This document shows, piece after piece, positions 54,415 through 63,162 of a stretch of DNA of 64,000 nt. Positions within the stretch are counted from its first letter, which is position 1. Every line of letters starts with the position of its first letter. The notes beneath the pieces are model-generated. The model did not search any database, was not told the origin of the DNA, and saw nothing but the letters and a program-made list of their open reading frames with translations. The position numbers and the translations under genes were made by a program. The stretch is taken from assembly GCF_028330985.1 (NCBI RefSeq), contig NZ_JAQMUE010000077.1, forward strand, positions 20,945 through 84,944, read 5' to 3'. This DNA is from Roseofilum reptotaenium CS-1145. GTDB lineage: Bacteria > Cyanobacteriota > Cyanobacteriia > Cyanobacteriales > Desertifilaceae.

Positions 54415-55422
54415 ATGAGAGTTATTTTTTTTGGCACACCGGCCTTTGCTGTCCCCACCCTAGAGCGATTATTATCCGATCCACAATTCAAAGTTCTGGG
54501 CATTGTCACCCAACCAGATAAACGTCGAGGTCGAGGGAGCAAAGCCATCCCCTCTGCTGTGAAAACCATTGCTCTAAGGGAGAATTTACCCGTGTGGCAA
54601 CCTGAACGAATTAAGAAAGACTCTTTGACATTACAGGAATTAGAGCAAATGCAGGCTGATGTGTTTGTGGTGGTTGCCTACGGTCAAATTCTTTCCCTCA
54701 AGATTCTGAAAATGCCTAGACTCGGATGCGTGAACGTCCATGGCTCAATTTTACCTCAATATCGGGGAGCCGCCCCCATCCAATGGTGTCTCTACCATGG
54801 GGAAAGGGAAACCGGTATTACCACCATGCTTATGGATAAGGGAATGGACACCGGAGATATGTTGCTTAAGTCAGTGACCCCCATTCATTTAGGAGACAAT
54901 GCCCATACTTTAGCCGAGCGGTTAGCTCAGATGGGCGCAGATTTATTAATTGACACTTTGTTAAAACTTGATCAACAGCAGGTTACCCCCATTGCCCAGG
55001 ATAATGATTTAGCCACCTATGCACCTTTGATTAGTAAACCGGATTATGAGTTAGATTGGCAACGCAGTGCCCTAGAGTTACATAACCAAGTACGGGCATT
55101 TTTTCCGTCTTGCATTACTCAATTTCGCGATCGCTTGTTGAAGGTGATGGAAACCTCTCCCTTGATGATGGATCAAGGATTAGAATTGCCTGAAGAGTTG
55201 ATAGCATTGGAGCAAAATTTACAACATATGAACTTGGGTGATGCCCAAGTGGGAGAAGTTGTTTTTCTTGCCAAAGGATTCGGCCCAGTGGTGAAAACTG
55301 GACAAGGGTTCTTAGTTTTGCATCAAGTACAATTAGCTGGAAAACGGGCGCAATTGGGAAGCGATTTTATGAATGGCTCCCGTTTGCAAGTGGGAGAAGT
55401 TATGAACCATAGCAGCCAATGA
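54415..55422 (+). CDS. fmt: Methionyl-tRNA formyltransferase
   Basis: 335 residues. The formyltransferase domain has [20 protein letters not shown], the catalytic Asn and His in [21 protein letters not shown], and the Asp in [15 protein letters not shown]-terminal tRNA-binding beta-barrel starts around residue 205. It formylates initiator Met-tRNA with 10-formyl-tetrahydrofolate. The end is intact ([12 protein letters not shown]), and an IS630-type element begins three bases after the stop. Confidence 0.97.
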   Translation: MRVIFFGTPAFAVPTLERLLSDPQFKVLGIVTQPDKRRGRGSKAIPSAVKTIALRENLPVWQPERIKKDSLTLQELEQMQADVFVVVAYGQILSLKILKMPRLGCVNVHGSILPQYRGAAPIQWCLYHGERETGITTMLMDKGMDTGDMLLKSVTPIHLGDNAHTLAERLAQMGADLLIDTLLKLDQQQVTPIAQDNDLATYAPLISKPDYELDWQRSALELHNQVRAFFPSCITQFRDRLLKVMETSPLMMDQGLELPEELIALEQNLQHMNLGDAQVGEVVFLAKGFGPVVKTGQGFLVLHQVQLAGKRAQLGSDFMNGSRLQVGEVMNHSSQ

Positions 55423-55425
55423 GTT

Positions 55426-56153
55426 ATATCAAGTCCGGTGAATAAGTTATGATATAGTCAGCAGTTCACTCCACCCGTAAAAATCGGTTAACCCTGCAAT
55501 TAATTGCGGCTGTTTCAATAAGGTTTGGCAGCGCTGGTACAACACTTCTTCTAGCTGCTCGATATTCTCAAACGAGCGATTAGCAATCGGTTTATCTACC
55601 ACTGGCCACGATCTTTCCGCTGGTTGCAATTCGGGACAATGAGAGGGTAAGAAGATTAAATGAAGTCCTTCGGGTACTCTCACCTGCTTACTGGTATGCC
55701 ATCCGGCTTGGTCTACCACTAATAGGATACGTTTATCCTTACCCAAGCCCAAGAATTTAGCCACATCCTCTAATACCCGATTAAATAGTTGGCTATTGAC
55801 GTAAGGGAGTATCCACCAATAAGTTTCCCCACTCTGAGGTTCGACAAAACCATATACCCATAACCATTCAAATTTCCAATTCACACGAGCAACGGGTGTA
55901 CAACCTTCTGGTCACCAGTTCATAAATCCAGGTGCGGCTATAGCCGGTAATTTCTTGTATTTCCTCCGTGGTCTTTCCCTGAGCTAACAACCAGATGATT
56001 TGATATTGACGACTTTCTGGGCCCTCTTTTACTTGATGCTAGGCTACCCCTAGCGACTCTGTACTCTGGTGGGGGACTATCTTAATTCGTCTCGGCATTG
56101 CTTTGGTTTGGCACTCTTCCTTTATATCGTAACTTATTCATCGAACTTGATAT
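55426..56153. mobile_element. Decayed IS630-type element with 31 bp terminal inverted repeats
   Basis: The ends 55426-55456 and 56123-56153 are inverted copies with three mismatches (ATATCAAGT.CG.TGAATAAGTTA...). The 728 bp body is shorter than a full IS630 element of about 1.1 kb. It contains a broken transposase on the minus strand. TA dinucleotides occur at both edges, as expected for this family's target. Confidence 0.82.
55447..56098 (-). pseudogene. IS630-type transposase, broken
   Basis: The start at 56098 gives MPRRIKIVPHQSTESLG and reaches an early TAG. The helix-turn-helix part follows (YQIIWLLAQGKTTEEIQEITGYSRTWIYELVTRR), then a gap where the middle is missing, then an open stretch at 55447-55884 with the DDE core: VVDQAGWHTSKQV and LIFLPSHCPELQPAERSW with LEEVLYQRC. 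The stop, the frame changes and the missing middle make it non-functional. Confidence 0.85.
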
Positions 56154-56230
56154 TAAGTTAGGTGTATTGCTACTTCACCTCTGATGGAGAGTAGAGTCAA
56201 AGCCTATCAGTGCAAGGGTTTAAGTGCTGA

Positions 56231-56256
56231 AGCCGATGATGAGATTTGAACTCACT
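56231..56256 (-). other. tRNA 3'-end-like fragment, candidate attachment site
   Basis: On the minus strand GTGAGTTCAAATCTCATC followed by ATCGGC and T reads as a T arm (GTGAG/CTCAT around TTCAAAT) plus the 3' acceptor strand, discriminator base included. No 5' half of a tRNA is adjacent. It sits about 100 bp before the integrase gene, where integrating elements carry such fragments. An inverted pair GCAAGGGTTT/AAACCCTTGC (near 56213-56222 and 56290-56299) flanks it. Confidence 0.5.
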
Positions 56257-56352
56257 CTTTATAGAAGGAACTTAGGCTGCGATAGCTTGAAACCCTTGCC
56301 CTACATATGGCCTATATACTAGACATTAGGATGTGTTGAAAGCGTGTTGAAT

Positions 56353-57888
56353 ATGGACATTTACATTAAACAGGCATGGGTTTTGGTAACTGAGTATTTT
56401 CACTCTAACGCCATTGAAGTCTCTAAGCAGGTAGATCACGAACTGGTGAGGACATATCTTAAGGCTTGTCAGAAGTCAACTCCGAAGGGTGTCCGGATCG
56501 TCAGTAGTGGCAACCGATTGTATCTCCGGTTCAAAACTGCAACCAAGCCGTCAACAGTCAATAATTCCTGTGATGAAGACTTTACCCGTGATGGTTGCGT
56601 CAACGCTCTGGCAAAAGCCTTGCTTGTGGCTCATAAACTCAAGGAATGCGAGAGAGAAACGGAGTTTTGGTCATGGTATGAGACAGAAATCAAAGAAGAG
56701 CCAACCCTCAAGGATGATTACTTAACCATCGGTCAAGCGATTGAGTTAGTTAAAACCCATTTTTTCAATGACTATGACAAGTGTGGCAGGGATAGGTCAG
56801 ACCCAAGTTTGGGCACAAACTCAAAAGCCTCTTACCAAGAAGCTTATGGGGTATTCCACAATAAACTTAATCCTGAGTTAAAGCTTACAGCAGAAAACCT
56901 TGTTTCTGAAGTGCAAAGGGTATGGGGTCACCTCGGTCAATCGGCAGGGTTCAGAACTGCCAAATCAGCAGTATGCAAGCTTTTGAGGGTTTACCGATTG
57001 TCGTCTGAAGTAGATAAATTTAACGCCTACTTCGGTAGATCCCAGATTAAGAAAAAGCGGACAAGGCAAACTGTCAGTATTGAGTCATTTCTTGACTTCA
57101 GAGATAGGGCCTTGGGACTCAACGGCTATCCCTTGACTACTCAACAGTCCAAAAACATTGACGCTAGACGTTCTTGGTTTAAGGCATTTTCTATTAACCT
57201 CATCTATGGCTTTAGATGTGCTGAATTTCTGGCAATTGCGAACCTGGATAAGCCCTACAAGTGTTCTGATGGTGAGATTATTTCAGCCATCAATGACCCA
57301 TTGAACCAGGACTTTATCATAGTCTTAAAACCTTACTTCTGGGTTATTGATAATGCAGGAGGTAAGCACAAAATCACTATCAAGACTGGTGGCGGGTTTG
57401 TTAGACCAATGATTCATCCAAGCTACCCAGACTTGATAGAGCGTTTGGATATTAACAACCCTAACATCTCATTGCCTACGGTAACTCCTAAATCAACTTC
57501 TAAAGAGTTGACTATTAAAGGTTGCTATCAACGGGGAATGAGACGGTCATTAGGTGAATATATTGAACAAGTAGGGGGTCAAGGTTTCACGCAGACTCAT
57601 GCCTTAAGGCATTTGGCTAATTATCATGGCAAACTTGCTGGTTTGACCCGTGACCAACGTTCAATGAGTCTGAGACATTCTCAATCGTCTAACGATGGCT
57701 ATGATGAACATTTGACCCCTAAAGACCAGTTGACTTTATTGACAACTGATATTTCCCAGTCAGTAGAGAACCAACGACTAAAAGAAGAGTTAAAGCAAGC
57801 GAATGAAACTATCTTCTTCCTTAAGAGAGAAAATGCCCGACTCAATGAACTTCTGAGTGGTAATGACAACTTGCCTAAGATTGGGTAA
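56353..57888 (+). CDS. Tyrosine recombinase (element integrase)
   Basis: 511 residues from the ATG at 56353; a GTG at 56344 is possible. The C-terminal catalytic half has the first Arg in NLIYGFRCAEFLAI (near 290), HALRHLANYHGKL (HxxR), LRHSQSSNDGYDEH with the late His and the nucleophile Tyr, then a coiled-coil tail (NQRLKEELKQANETIFFLKRENARL). The long N-terminal half would bind arm or core sites. This looks like an integrating-element recombinase rather than XerC/D, given its length and neighbours. Confidence 0.88.
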   Translation: MDIYIKQAWVLVTEYFHSNAIEVSKQVDHELVRTYLKACQKSTPKGVRIVSSGNRLYLRFKTATKPSTVNNSCDEDFTRDGCVNALAKALLVAHKLKECERETEFWSWYETEIKEEPTLKDDYLTIGQAIELVKTHFFNDYDKCGRDRSDPSLGTNSKASYQEAYGVFHNKLNPELKLTAENLVSEVQRVWGHLGQSAGFRTAKSAVCKLLRVYRLSSEVDKFNAYFGRSQIKKKRTRQTVSIESFLDFRDRALGLNGYPLTTQQSKNIDARRSWFKAFSINLIYGFRCAEFLAIANLDKPYKCSDGEIISAINDPLNQDFIIVLKPYFWVIDNAGGKHKITIKTGGGFVRPMIHPSYPDLIERLDINNPNISLPTVTPKSTSKELTIKGCYQRGMRRSLGEYIEQVGGQGFTQTHALRHLANYHGKLAGLTRDQRSMSLRHSQSSNDGYDEHLTPKDQLTLLTTDISQSVENQRLKEELKQANETIFFLKRENARLNELLSGNDNLPKIG

Positions 57889-57912
57889 GTTAAGAGCTTC
57901 TGGGAATAGAGC

Positions 57913-58532
57913 CTAGGTGATACCTTGCTCGTCTTCTTCTGGAGACTCCAGAGAGGATTTTATCTGCTCTAGTTTGGCTCTACCTTCTGCATACTTTGCC
58001 CCCTTATATCCCATTACGTTCTTGATGATTTCGGAATCTGGCAAGCCATCATTTAGAGCTATCCGAACTTGTTCCGTTAGTCCGTTAGTTTCGTTGGAAC
58101 CCTCAGAGTTAGGAGGTAACGAACGCTCTAACGGAACACCCTCGTAATCCTCATCAATACTGGCGTTAGGGTCAGTTAGCCCTAGCGAACTTTTCCGTTC
58201 GGTGCTAACGGCAAGGGCGATCGCACTATTAGTCTGTTGAGCGAGAAATAACTCAGACGCTACTGAGTGCTTAAACTGGGCTACATCATACTTTTCAAGC
58301 GCTTTAATCTTTGGCTCTAAACCACTTAAGATAATGCTACTTGATAGGCAGGCTCCACCAGAGACTAAACCAACGACAACTGACGACCATCTAAAAAACT
58401 GATGGTAGCTATTGACTCTGACATTCCGAGTAAAAAATGGAGTGCAGAACCAGAGACGATAGAGATTAGATGGAGGGTAATCCAAAGCTGTTTAACAGAT
58501 TTGCTGTCAGAGGAATTAATTAATATACCCAT
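57913..58532 (-). CDS. Membrane protein encoded across a -1 frameshift (two U_UUU_UUA heptamers)
   Basis: The first frame starts at the ATG at 58530-58532, overlapping the preceding gene's stop by 13 bases. It encodes one membrane helix (KQLWITLHLISIVSGSALHFLL) and stops at 58365 (55 residues). The second frame, which lacks an ATG start, carries the rest: a second helix (SSVVVGLVSGGACLSSSIILSGL), then a soluble tail ending at 57913. The frames differ by -1, and T TTT TTA heptamers in the correct phase occur at 58431-58437 and 58392-58398 on the minus strand. Slipping at the first gives 206 residues. Alternatives are a one-base indel in a T6 run or a TTG start at 58485. Function unknown; it is last in the element's leftward operon. 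Confidence 0.6.
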
Positions 58533-58786
58533 TGAATTAATCCCCCTGTAATTAGAACTAAACTTAGCCCAATTAACAACACAACATAGAGGATAAAATC
58601 ATCCCCCAGTTTCTCCCTCTGGTAATAGATAGTCGCTCCAGCAGTCCCCTGTCCAATAGCCATCAGAAGAGCCAAAATAAAGCCAATCTCTCTAAAGTCT
58701 GGATTGAGTAAACTAGCCAAGCTAATCAAACTTGCTCCACTACCAACCATCAAGCCAAGCCCAATAATTCGGTAAAGCGATATCAT
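58520..58786 (-). CDS. Small three-span membrane protein, unknown
   Basis: 88 residues with three hydrophobic spans (IIGLGLMVGSGASLISLASLL, IGFILALLMAIGQGTAGATIY and ILYVVLLIGLSLVLITGGLIQW). YQREKLGDD forms the charged loop between spans two and three. No family recognised. It overlaps the next gene by 13 bases, so translation is probably coupled. A 90 bp gap upstream holds a TGTACA-centred repeat at 58844-58855. Confidence 0.65.
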   Translation of the reverse strand: MISLYRIIGLGLMVGSGASLISLASLLNPDFREIGFILALLMAIGQGTAGATIYYQREKLGDDFILYVVLLIGLSLVLITGGLIQWVY

Positions 58787-58876
58787 TTCAAAACCTCTAA
58801 TATCGGGATAGAAATCCCCCTGAAAACTTGAGCTTTTATACTGGTGTACAGTAGTATCCTAGGGGGATTAAAGGGA

Positions 58877-59365
58877 TTACAAACTACCCATCAATGGGGC
58901 GATCGCAGCATCGGCTTGCTGTTCAGCTTGTTCTAAGCTATTGCCCATTTGAGCGTACCCAGGATGCAACGAGTGGAGATATTTGGCACTGGTATTTGAG
59001 TACCCCTGTATCCTCTTCTCGTTCCGAGCCTCGTTCCGGCGATAGCGTTCATGGTACTTGTTGACCCTGGTATGGTTATCACTCATGTCAGAGAGCGCTT
59101 CGTAGGCTTTCTTGGTGGCACGAGTCGTAATTCTGGCATCCTTAGCCCGCTCTCTCAAGGCTTCCGCTTCCTCTGGGGAAAAACTGCGGGCTTGCTCAAC
59201 AACCGGGGCATAGCGGAACTTTTCCCAGCTTCCGGGGGAATTTGGGGTAATGGCGTTGTCGGCGCTCTTCTTGTGTACAGTAGTAGCATCAAGCTGCGAG
59301 TGCTGACCCTGTACCGGCGCAATACCTCCGGCGCTATCGTTGCTCAAAAACTGGAGTAGTCCCAT
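58877..59365 (-). CDS. Mobile-element protein of unknown function (charged, helical)
   Basis: 162 residues. The middle is highly charged and helical (SPEEAEALRERAKDARITTRATKKAYEALSDM, RVNKYHERYRRNEARNEKRIQGY), with no membrane span. The start ATG overlaps the preceding 44-residue gene by 32 bases. I do not recognise it; the Arg-rich helices could bind nucleic acid or a partner, but that is a guess. Confidence 0.6.
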   Translation of the reverse strand: MGLLQFLSNDSAGGIAPVQGQHSQLDATTVHKKSADNAITPNSPGSWEKFRYAPVVEQARSFSPEEAEALRERAKDARITTRATKKAYEALSDMSDNHTRVNKYHERYRRNEARNEKRIQGYSNTSAKYLHSLHPGYAQMGNSLEQAEQQADAAIAPLMGSL

Positions 59366-59468
59366 GATTCTCTTGACCTTTTATTGATACAGTTACGGTG
59401 ACGAATTGCCCAAGGACAAAGGAAAGCAGAACCCCTAATGTGATAAACAGCAAGGGGTTCCAGTCCAT
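59334..59468 (-). CDS. 44-residue single-span membrane peptide
   Basis: Too short for normal gene lists. The ATG at 59468 lies seven bases after the stop of the preceding gene. It encodes MDWNPLLFITLGVLLSFVLG followed by a short polar tail ending HGTTPVFEQR, one membrane helix. It overlaps the next gene by 32 bases in another frame. Spacing inside the operon supports translation; function unknown. Confidence 0.5.
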   Translation of the reverse strand: MDWNPLLFITLGVLLSFVLGQFVTVTVSIKGQENHGTTPVFEQR

Positions 59469-59475
59469 GGGGCGT

Positions 59476-59742
59476 TTATTCCATGGATTCCTTCTCATTG
59501 ATTTGGTGACTGATGGTGTGTAAAGTTTGCCGAATATCTGAGAGCCTTTCCCAGAAGGAGACAGAGGATTCCAGTGCGTTACACCGGCGCTCTAGCTGCC
59601 CGATCGCCTCAAAATCCACCGGTGGAGGAACAGCTTCAAGCTCTTTGAGGTAAACAAGGTACGCCCGGACGTGATGCTCTAGCTCTGCGGGGACGCGGAT
59701 TTGCTTGGTGGTCGCTGGCTTGCGAGTGGTGGTTCTAGGCAT
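59476..59742 (-). CDS. Small protein with basic N-terminus and helical body, unknown
   Basis: 88 residues from the ATG at 59742, which overlaps the end of the preceding gene by eight bases; a start at 59766 would sit deeper inside it. The start is basic and Thr-rich (PRTTTRKPATTKQIRVPAELEHHVRAYLVYLKEL), like small DNA-binding or ribbon-helix-helix proteins. The rest is a heptad-like helix (LERRCNALESSVSFWERLSDIRQTLHTISHQI). No family recognised. Confidence 0.6.
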   Translation of the reverse strand: MPRTTTRKPATTKQIRVPAELEHHVRAYLVYLKELEAVPPPVDFEAIGQLERRCNALESSVSFWERLSDIRQTLHTISHQINEKESME

Positions 59743-59980
59743 AGCGTTCACCCCCTTCCTCTTCAATGAGATCTCGCAGTTGCCCTACTGTATGTAAATC
59801 CGCTTCACAGTCAATCAATTGGGTGAATCCATCGTATTGTCGGGGAACAGCAGTATAAAGCCAATCCCCATCCTGGATACAGTAGGTTTTTCCAGTGATG
59901 AGAAAGTCCCCGACGCAATCGCCGATTTCCCAAAAGGACGGTTCTTTCGCCTTCCATAGAGGGTCAATATTTCGTAGCAT
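59735..59980 (-). CDS. Small mobile-element protein, unknown
   Basis: 81 residues from the ATG at 59980, eight bases after AGGAG. It has mixed polar and aromatic sequence (PSFWEIGDCVGDFLITGKTYCIQDGDWLYTAVPRQYDGFTQL) suggesting a small beta domain of the kind seen in cyanobacterial plasmid and phage proteins. Its end overlaps the next gene by eight bases. No function proposed. Confidence 0.55.
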   Translation of the reverse strand: MLRNIDPLWKAKEPSFWEIGDCVGDFLITGKTYCIQDGDWLYTAVPRQYDGFTQLIDCEADLHTVGQLRDLIEEEGGERYA

Positions 59981-60118
59981 TATTGATGCTCCTGATTGTG
60001 GTCTCGTCACAGTTAGGGGAAGTCCTGGGTTGGTATTGGCATTACCTTCTCAGGGCGTTAATCCTTTCGCTGATGAATAAAGCATAACCCCGGCGATCGC
60101 CAAAGACAATAGATCGTA

Positions 60119-60147
60119 TCATCAAAATTATTCACCATTTTTGATGA
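60119..60147. promoter_or_regulatory. Inverted repeat upstream of the small-gene operon
   Basis: TCATCAAAA (60119-60127) and TTTTGATGA (60139-60147) pair perfectly around an 11-base AT-rich centre. It lies about 140 bp before the gene starting at 59980 and may be an operator. Confidence 0.5.
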
Positions 60148-60211
60148 CATCGATCAATGAGACTCTATTGTACGTTGGTAGTCCAGCCCTCGCCCTTCTG
60201 ACACAATCGTA

Positions 60212-60412
60212 CTACTCGCTCCATGCCCATAGCGGCTCATATTTACGCTGTAAGGTGGATTGCCCCTCTAAATGACCAATCGTACTGGGGGTGTCCTTTT
60301 GAAAGGAAACCTTACAGGACAAAGGTTTTAGCCGTTGAGTAATACAGGATATACCACAGGTCAACTCATTTCGCCCTTTATACCATTGTACAGTCGTAAT
60401 ATGGTGATTCAT
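60212..60412 (-). CDS. Possible 66-residue leader protein (uncertain)
   Basis: An ATG-started frame of 66 residues with four Cys and several Trp (TTVQWYKGRNELTCGISCITQRLKPLSCKVSF...). It is the first open frame after the strong promoter at 60551-60580, but it has no clear ribosome site. A hairpin CCATAGA/TCTATGG lies in its leader near 60440-60460. It may be spurious. Confidence 0.3.
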   Translation of the reverse strand: MNHHITTVQWYKGRNELTCGISCITQRLKPLSCKVSFQKDTPSTIGHLEGQSTLQRKYEPLWAWSE

Positions 60413-60535
60413 GGGGACTAAGAGGGTACAAAAGGGAGATTTCCATAGACAAATTTCTATGGTTAGGGGAGATAATGGGAAATGCTGAAATTCTTGGTGG
60501 CGCTTGACTACCGATATTCTCTCGTTTTGTGTCCA

Positions 60536-60628
60536 CTTGCGCGTAGCGCAAGTATAGCGTCAAAAATTCCTCCTTGTCAAGAGATTTAATTAGAGTCTCT
60601 AATCTGCGATTGATAGATTAATCGCAGA
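60536..60628 (-). promoter_or_regulatory. Strong promoter with three nested palindromes (element control region)
   Basis: On the minus strand TTGACA (60580-60575), an 18 bp spacer and TATACT (60556-60551) form a near-consensus sigma-70 promoter reading toward the integrase. CTTGCGC-3-GCGCAAG (60536-60552) overlaps the -10 box. ATTAGAG-1-CTCTAAT (60589-60603) lies just above the -35 box, and TCTGCGATT-8-AATCGCAGA (60603-60628) further up. This is the layout of a repressor-controlled phage or satellite promoter. The outermost hairpin may also terminate the primase transcript. Confidence 0.65.
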
Positions 60629-60690
60629 CTAGAGTTCTGAACTTCAGGATAAGTACGAGAAGCGTCCTTGATAATTGAAGGACAAGACTA

Positions 60691-63072
60691 TTATCTGGGT
60701 CTCAGTTCTTCAGGAGGATAGCGATAGCCTTCATGCCATTTCCCGTCAAGATTTATCATGACCTCCCATTCCCCCTCATCATCTTGAACCCCGGTGATGA
60801 TCGCTTCCATACATTCAGTCCCTGGAGTCACAGTTAGAACCTTGTCATCAATTGAGTAGTTTCCCGATGGTCTCTTCTCTAATCCGTCCGGCTCAAAGCG
60901 ATCTGTCCTCCATTTCAGCCTGAATAAGTATTTGCATTCCCACTTTCCACTCTCGTCAGGAAGTCCCGTAATCATTGCAGGAAGTTTCCCCTCAGAATGC
61001 TTGATCCACAACAGTTCGCCTAGCGAGTAGGGTAGGTCATCTTCAGTTTTGGTTGCAACTGGGATCGGCTCCCTCACCTCTTGGGTGGATAGGTCATCAG
61101 CAGAAACTTCACTTTGAGTGGTAGAGCTGTCGGGTTGCGCTGTTTCGTTACTCCGACCCTCACTCTCTTGATGGACATTGGGATTATCTCCATCAGAGAG
61201 TGGGGATAGTTCTTCCTGTGAGTGGTCGGATACAATCTTGATATTCTCCCAGAAGACAGTCCATCCCCCATCATCCAAGAGTCTAATTAACATCCCTTCG
61301 TTCTGCACTCCATCATCCAGGTCTTTAATTTTAACCTTCATTCCTGGACATCCCCATGGGGGTGGGATGAAATCATTTGAGACACTTTTTTCCGTAGTAG
61401 GGGCACTTCTCCATGGGTCGGATAGTGGCTCTGTTTTTTCGGGTTGCTCATTTTCTGATCTACACCCCCCTAAAGTATCGTCACAACCGTCACGCCCTTG
61501 CTGTGTAGGCATTCCAGCCGTCACATCAACCATCACAGTATCGTCACCCGTATCATCACACTCTGTTTTTGAGGGTGAAGGTGATGGGATAGGCGCTTCT
61601 ACTCTCGCAGAAGCAGAAAAGTCAATGGGAATTTGTTCCTGTGATGGCTGTGATGGTTCCTGTGATGGTTCGGTGACGATAGGTGTGACGGCTGGAACCC
61701 TTGCCCTATCTGGCTGTGACGGTTGTGATGGTTGATTTGGGGAATAAGCTTTCTCAGCTTTTTTGAACACTTCACTGGGAGTGGGGATATGTTGATGTTT
61801 AATCTCTTCCCTTATATCCACACCGATGATGTAAGAACCGTTCCGAGCTTTTCCTCTCTCAATTTCCCAACCCACAAAATCAGATGCAGTAATCAGCCGA
61901 GAGCTAAACTTATTCATTGCTACAGCTTTCTGCCCAGTGTGAGAACAGAATTTAGTATATTCACTGTAAACATCTTTGACGTAAACTTTACAATTAGATA
62001 TGGGCACTAACTCAGTATCCAGGAAGTCAGCAACAGAGTTTTCTGCCGTCTCTAGTTCCCATGCCTTGCTGTTGAATGAGGGAATCTCATGTTCGCCTAG
62101 CCCATTGACAATTGCATCAACTTTGAGGGATGGCATAGAGAGAGCGCAATAGGTGAGCCGAGGAATCTCCCTTAACATTAATTCTTCAGCTAAGGAGTTT
62201 CGGTTGATGATTGGTATGTCAAACTCAACCAGGCATAAACGGCGCTTGATGGCTCCAGTCTCTCCTCTAAATATGGGGTCGTTAGAGATAATCAAAAGCG
62301 TTCCGTAGAATGGGCTAGAACCCACTTCTTTGAAGATTTGGCGATAGGGGATAGCATCCCCCCCAGTCATGGATTTAATCGTATCTAAAGCGTCTTCCGA
62401 ATACTTATTCCCTTCGTCAGGCAGGGTAAGAAGTTGACTGTCAATCCAGTGAGCAACATCATACTCACCTCCCAGCCTGGAAAGCTTAGACGCTTTGGTA
62501 TTCTCCTCTCCCACTAAAGAGCCTAGTATGCGTGAAAAAGTCCCCTTTCCGGTTCCAGGTTTACCAATTAGGTGTATGAATTTCTGGAGAGTGGAAAACC
62601 TCCACGCTAAGACCCCATTACAAATTGCCAGAAGTTTAAGTATCTTCCTCTCATCTCCACCCATGGCATGATGCCAAGCGTCGTAAATGTGGGGGCAATA
62701 TTGTCTGAGCGCCTCCAAGGGGTCTTTGATTGGTTCTCCATCTGGTTGCCACCAGTCCCGGTGAATGATGCTGGTGTTGTAATGTTCTGGGTTATGGGGG
62801 GTCAATGCCAAGGTTTCCATGTCAACAACCCCATTGGCGAAAGCCCTCACTGACTGTGATTGAGGCATCCATTGCCGATGACGAAGTTCCCGTTCTAATG
62901 ACTTCAGACAGTTCTCTATCCAGGTGTCAGTTTTGATGAATGACTTGACTTGGTGGTGAATAACGTCCCCTACATCCTCGTGGGGGATAGCTTCCCAATA
63001 TTTGCCATTCCATTCCCTCCAAGTTTTCTGTTCATTGTGAAAACGCCACCGATCTCGCTCTACCTTAGCCAA
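60691..63072 (-). pseudogene. D5-type primase-helicase (C-terminal part of a split replication gene)
   Basis: 793 residues if started at the TTG at 63072, which has no ribosome site. It has a D5-N-like region (AFANGVVDMETLALTPHNPEHYNT), an SF3 helicase with Walker A IGKPGTGKGTFSRILG (near 169-184) and LIISNDPIFRGETGAIKRRL, then a Pro/Ser/Gln-rich linker (PSQPSQ) and SH3-like C-terminal repeats (LGELLWIKHSEGKLPAMITGL, MEAIITGVQDDEGEWEVMI). This is the replication protein of a phage, plasmid or satellite element. The frame runs unbroken upstream to the TAA ending the Toprim gene, and the two are in phase, so they look like one gene with an added stop. Confidence 0.85.
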
Positions 63073-63162
63073 CTCTTGAGCGAACTGAACAGGAGTCGGT
63101 GGCTCGTCTTTCTTTCCTGACTGCTTGCGCTCTGATTGCGGTGTACAGTGGTTGCCTGACTC

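Noticed and set aside
56211..56301. Complete tRNA gene near the integrase
   Set aside because: Only the T arm and 3' acceptor strand can be read; there is no anticodon arm or matching 5' acceptor strand nearby.
60378..60563. 61-residue open frame on the minus strand
   Set aside because: Its TTG start lies inside the spacer of the strong promoter, upstream of the expected transcription start, so it would not be translated from that transcript.
61178..61735. 185-residue open frame on the plus strand inside the helicase gene
   Set aside because: It mirrors the Ser/Pro/Asp-rich linker of the opposite strand; low complexity there keeps the antisense frame open. No ribosome site or recognisable domain.
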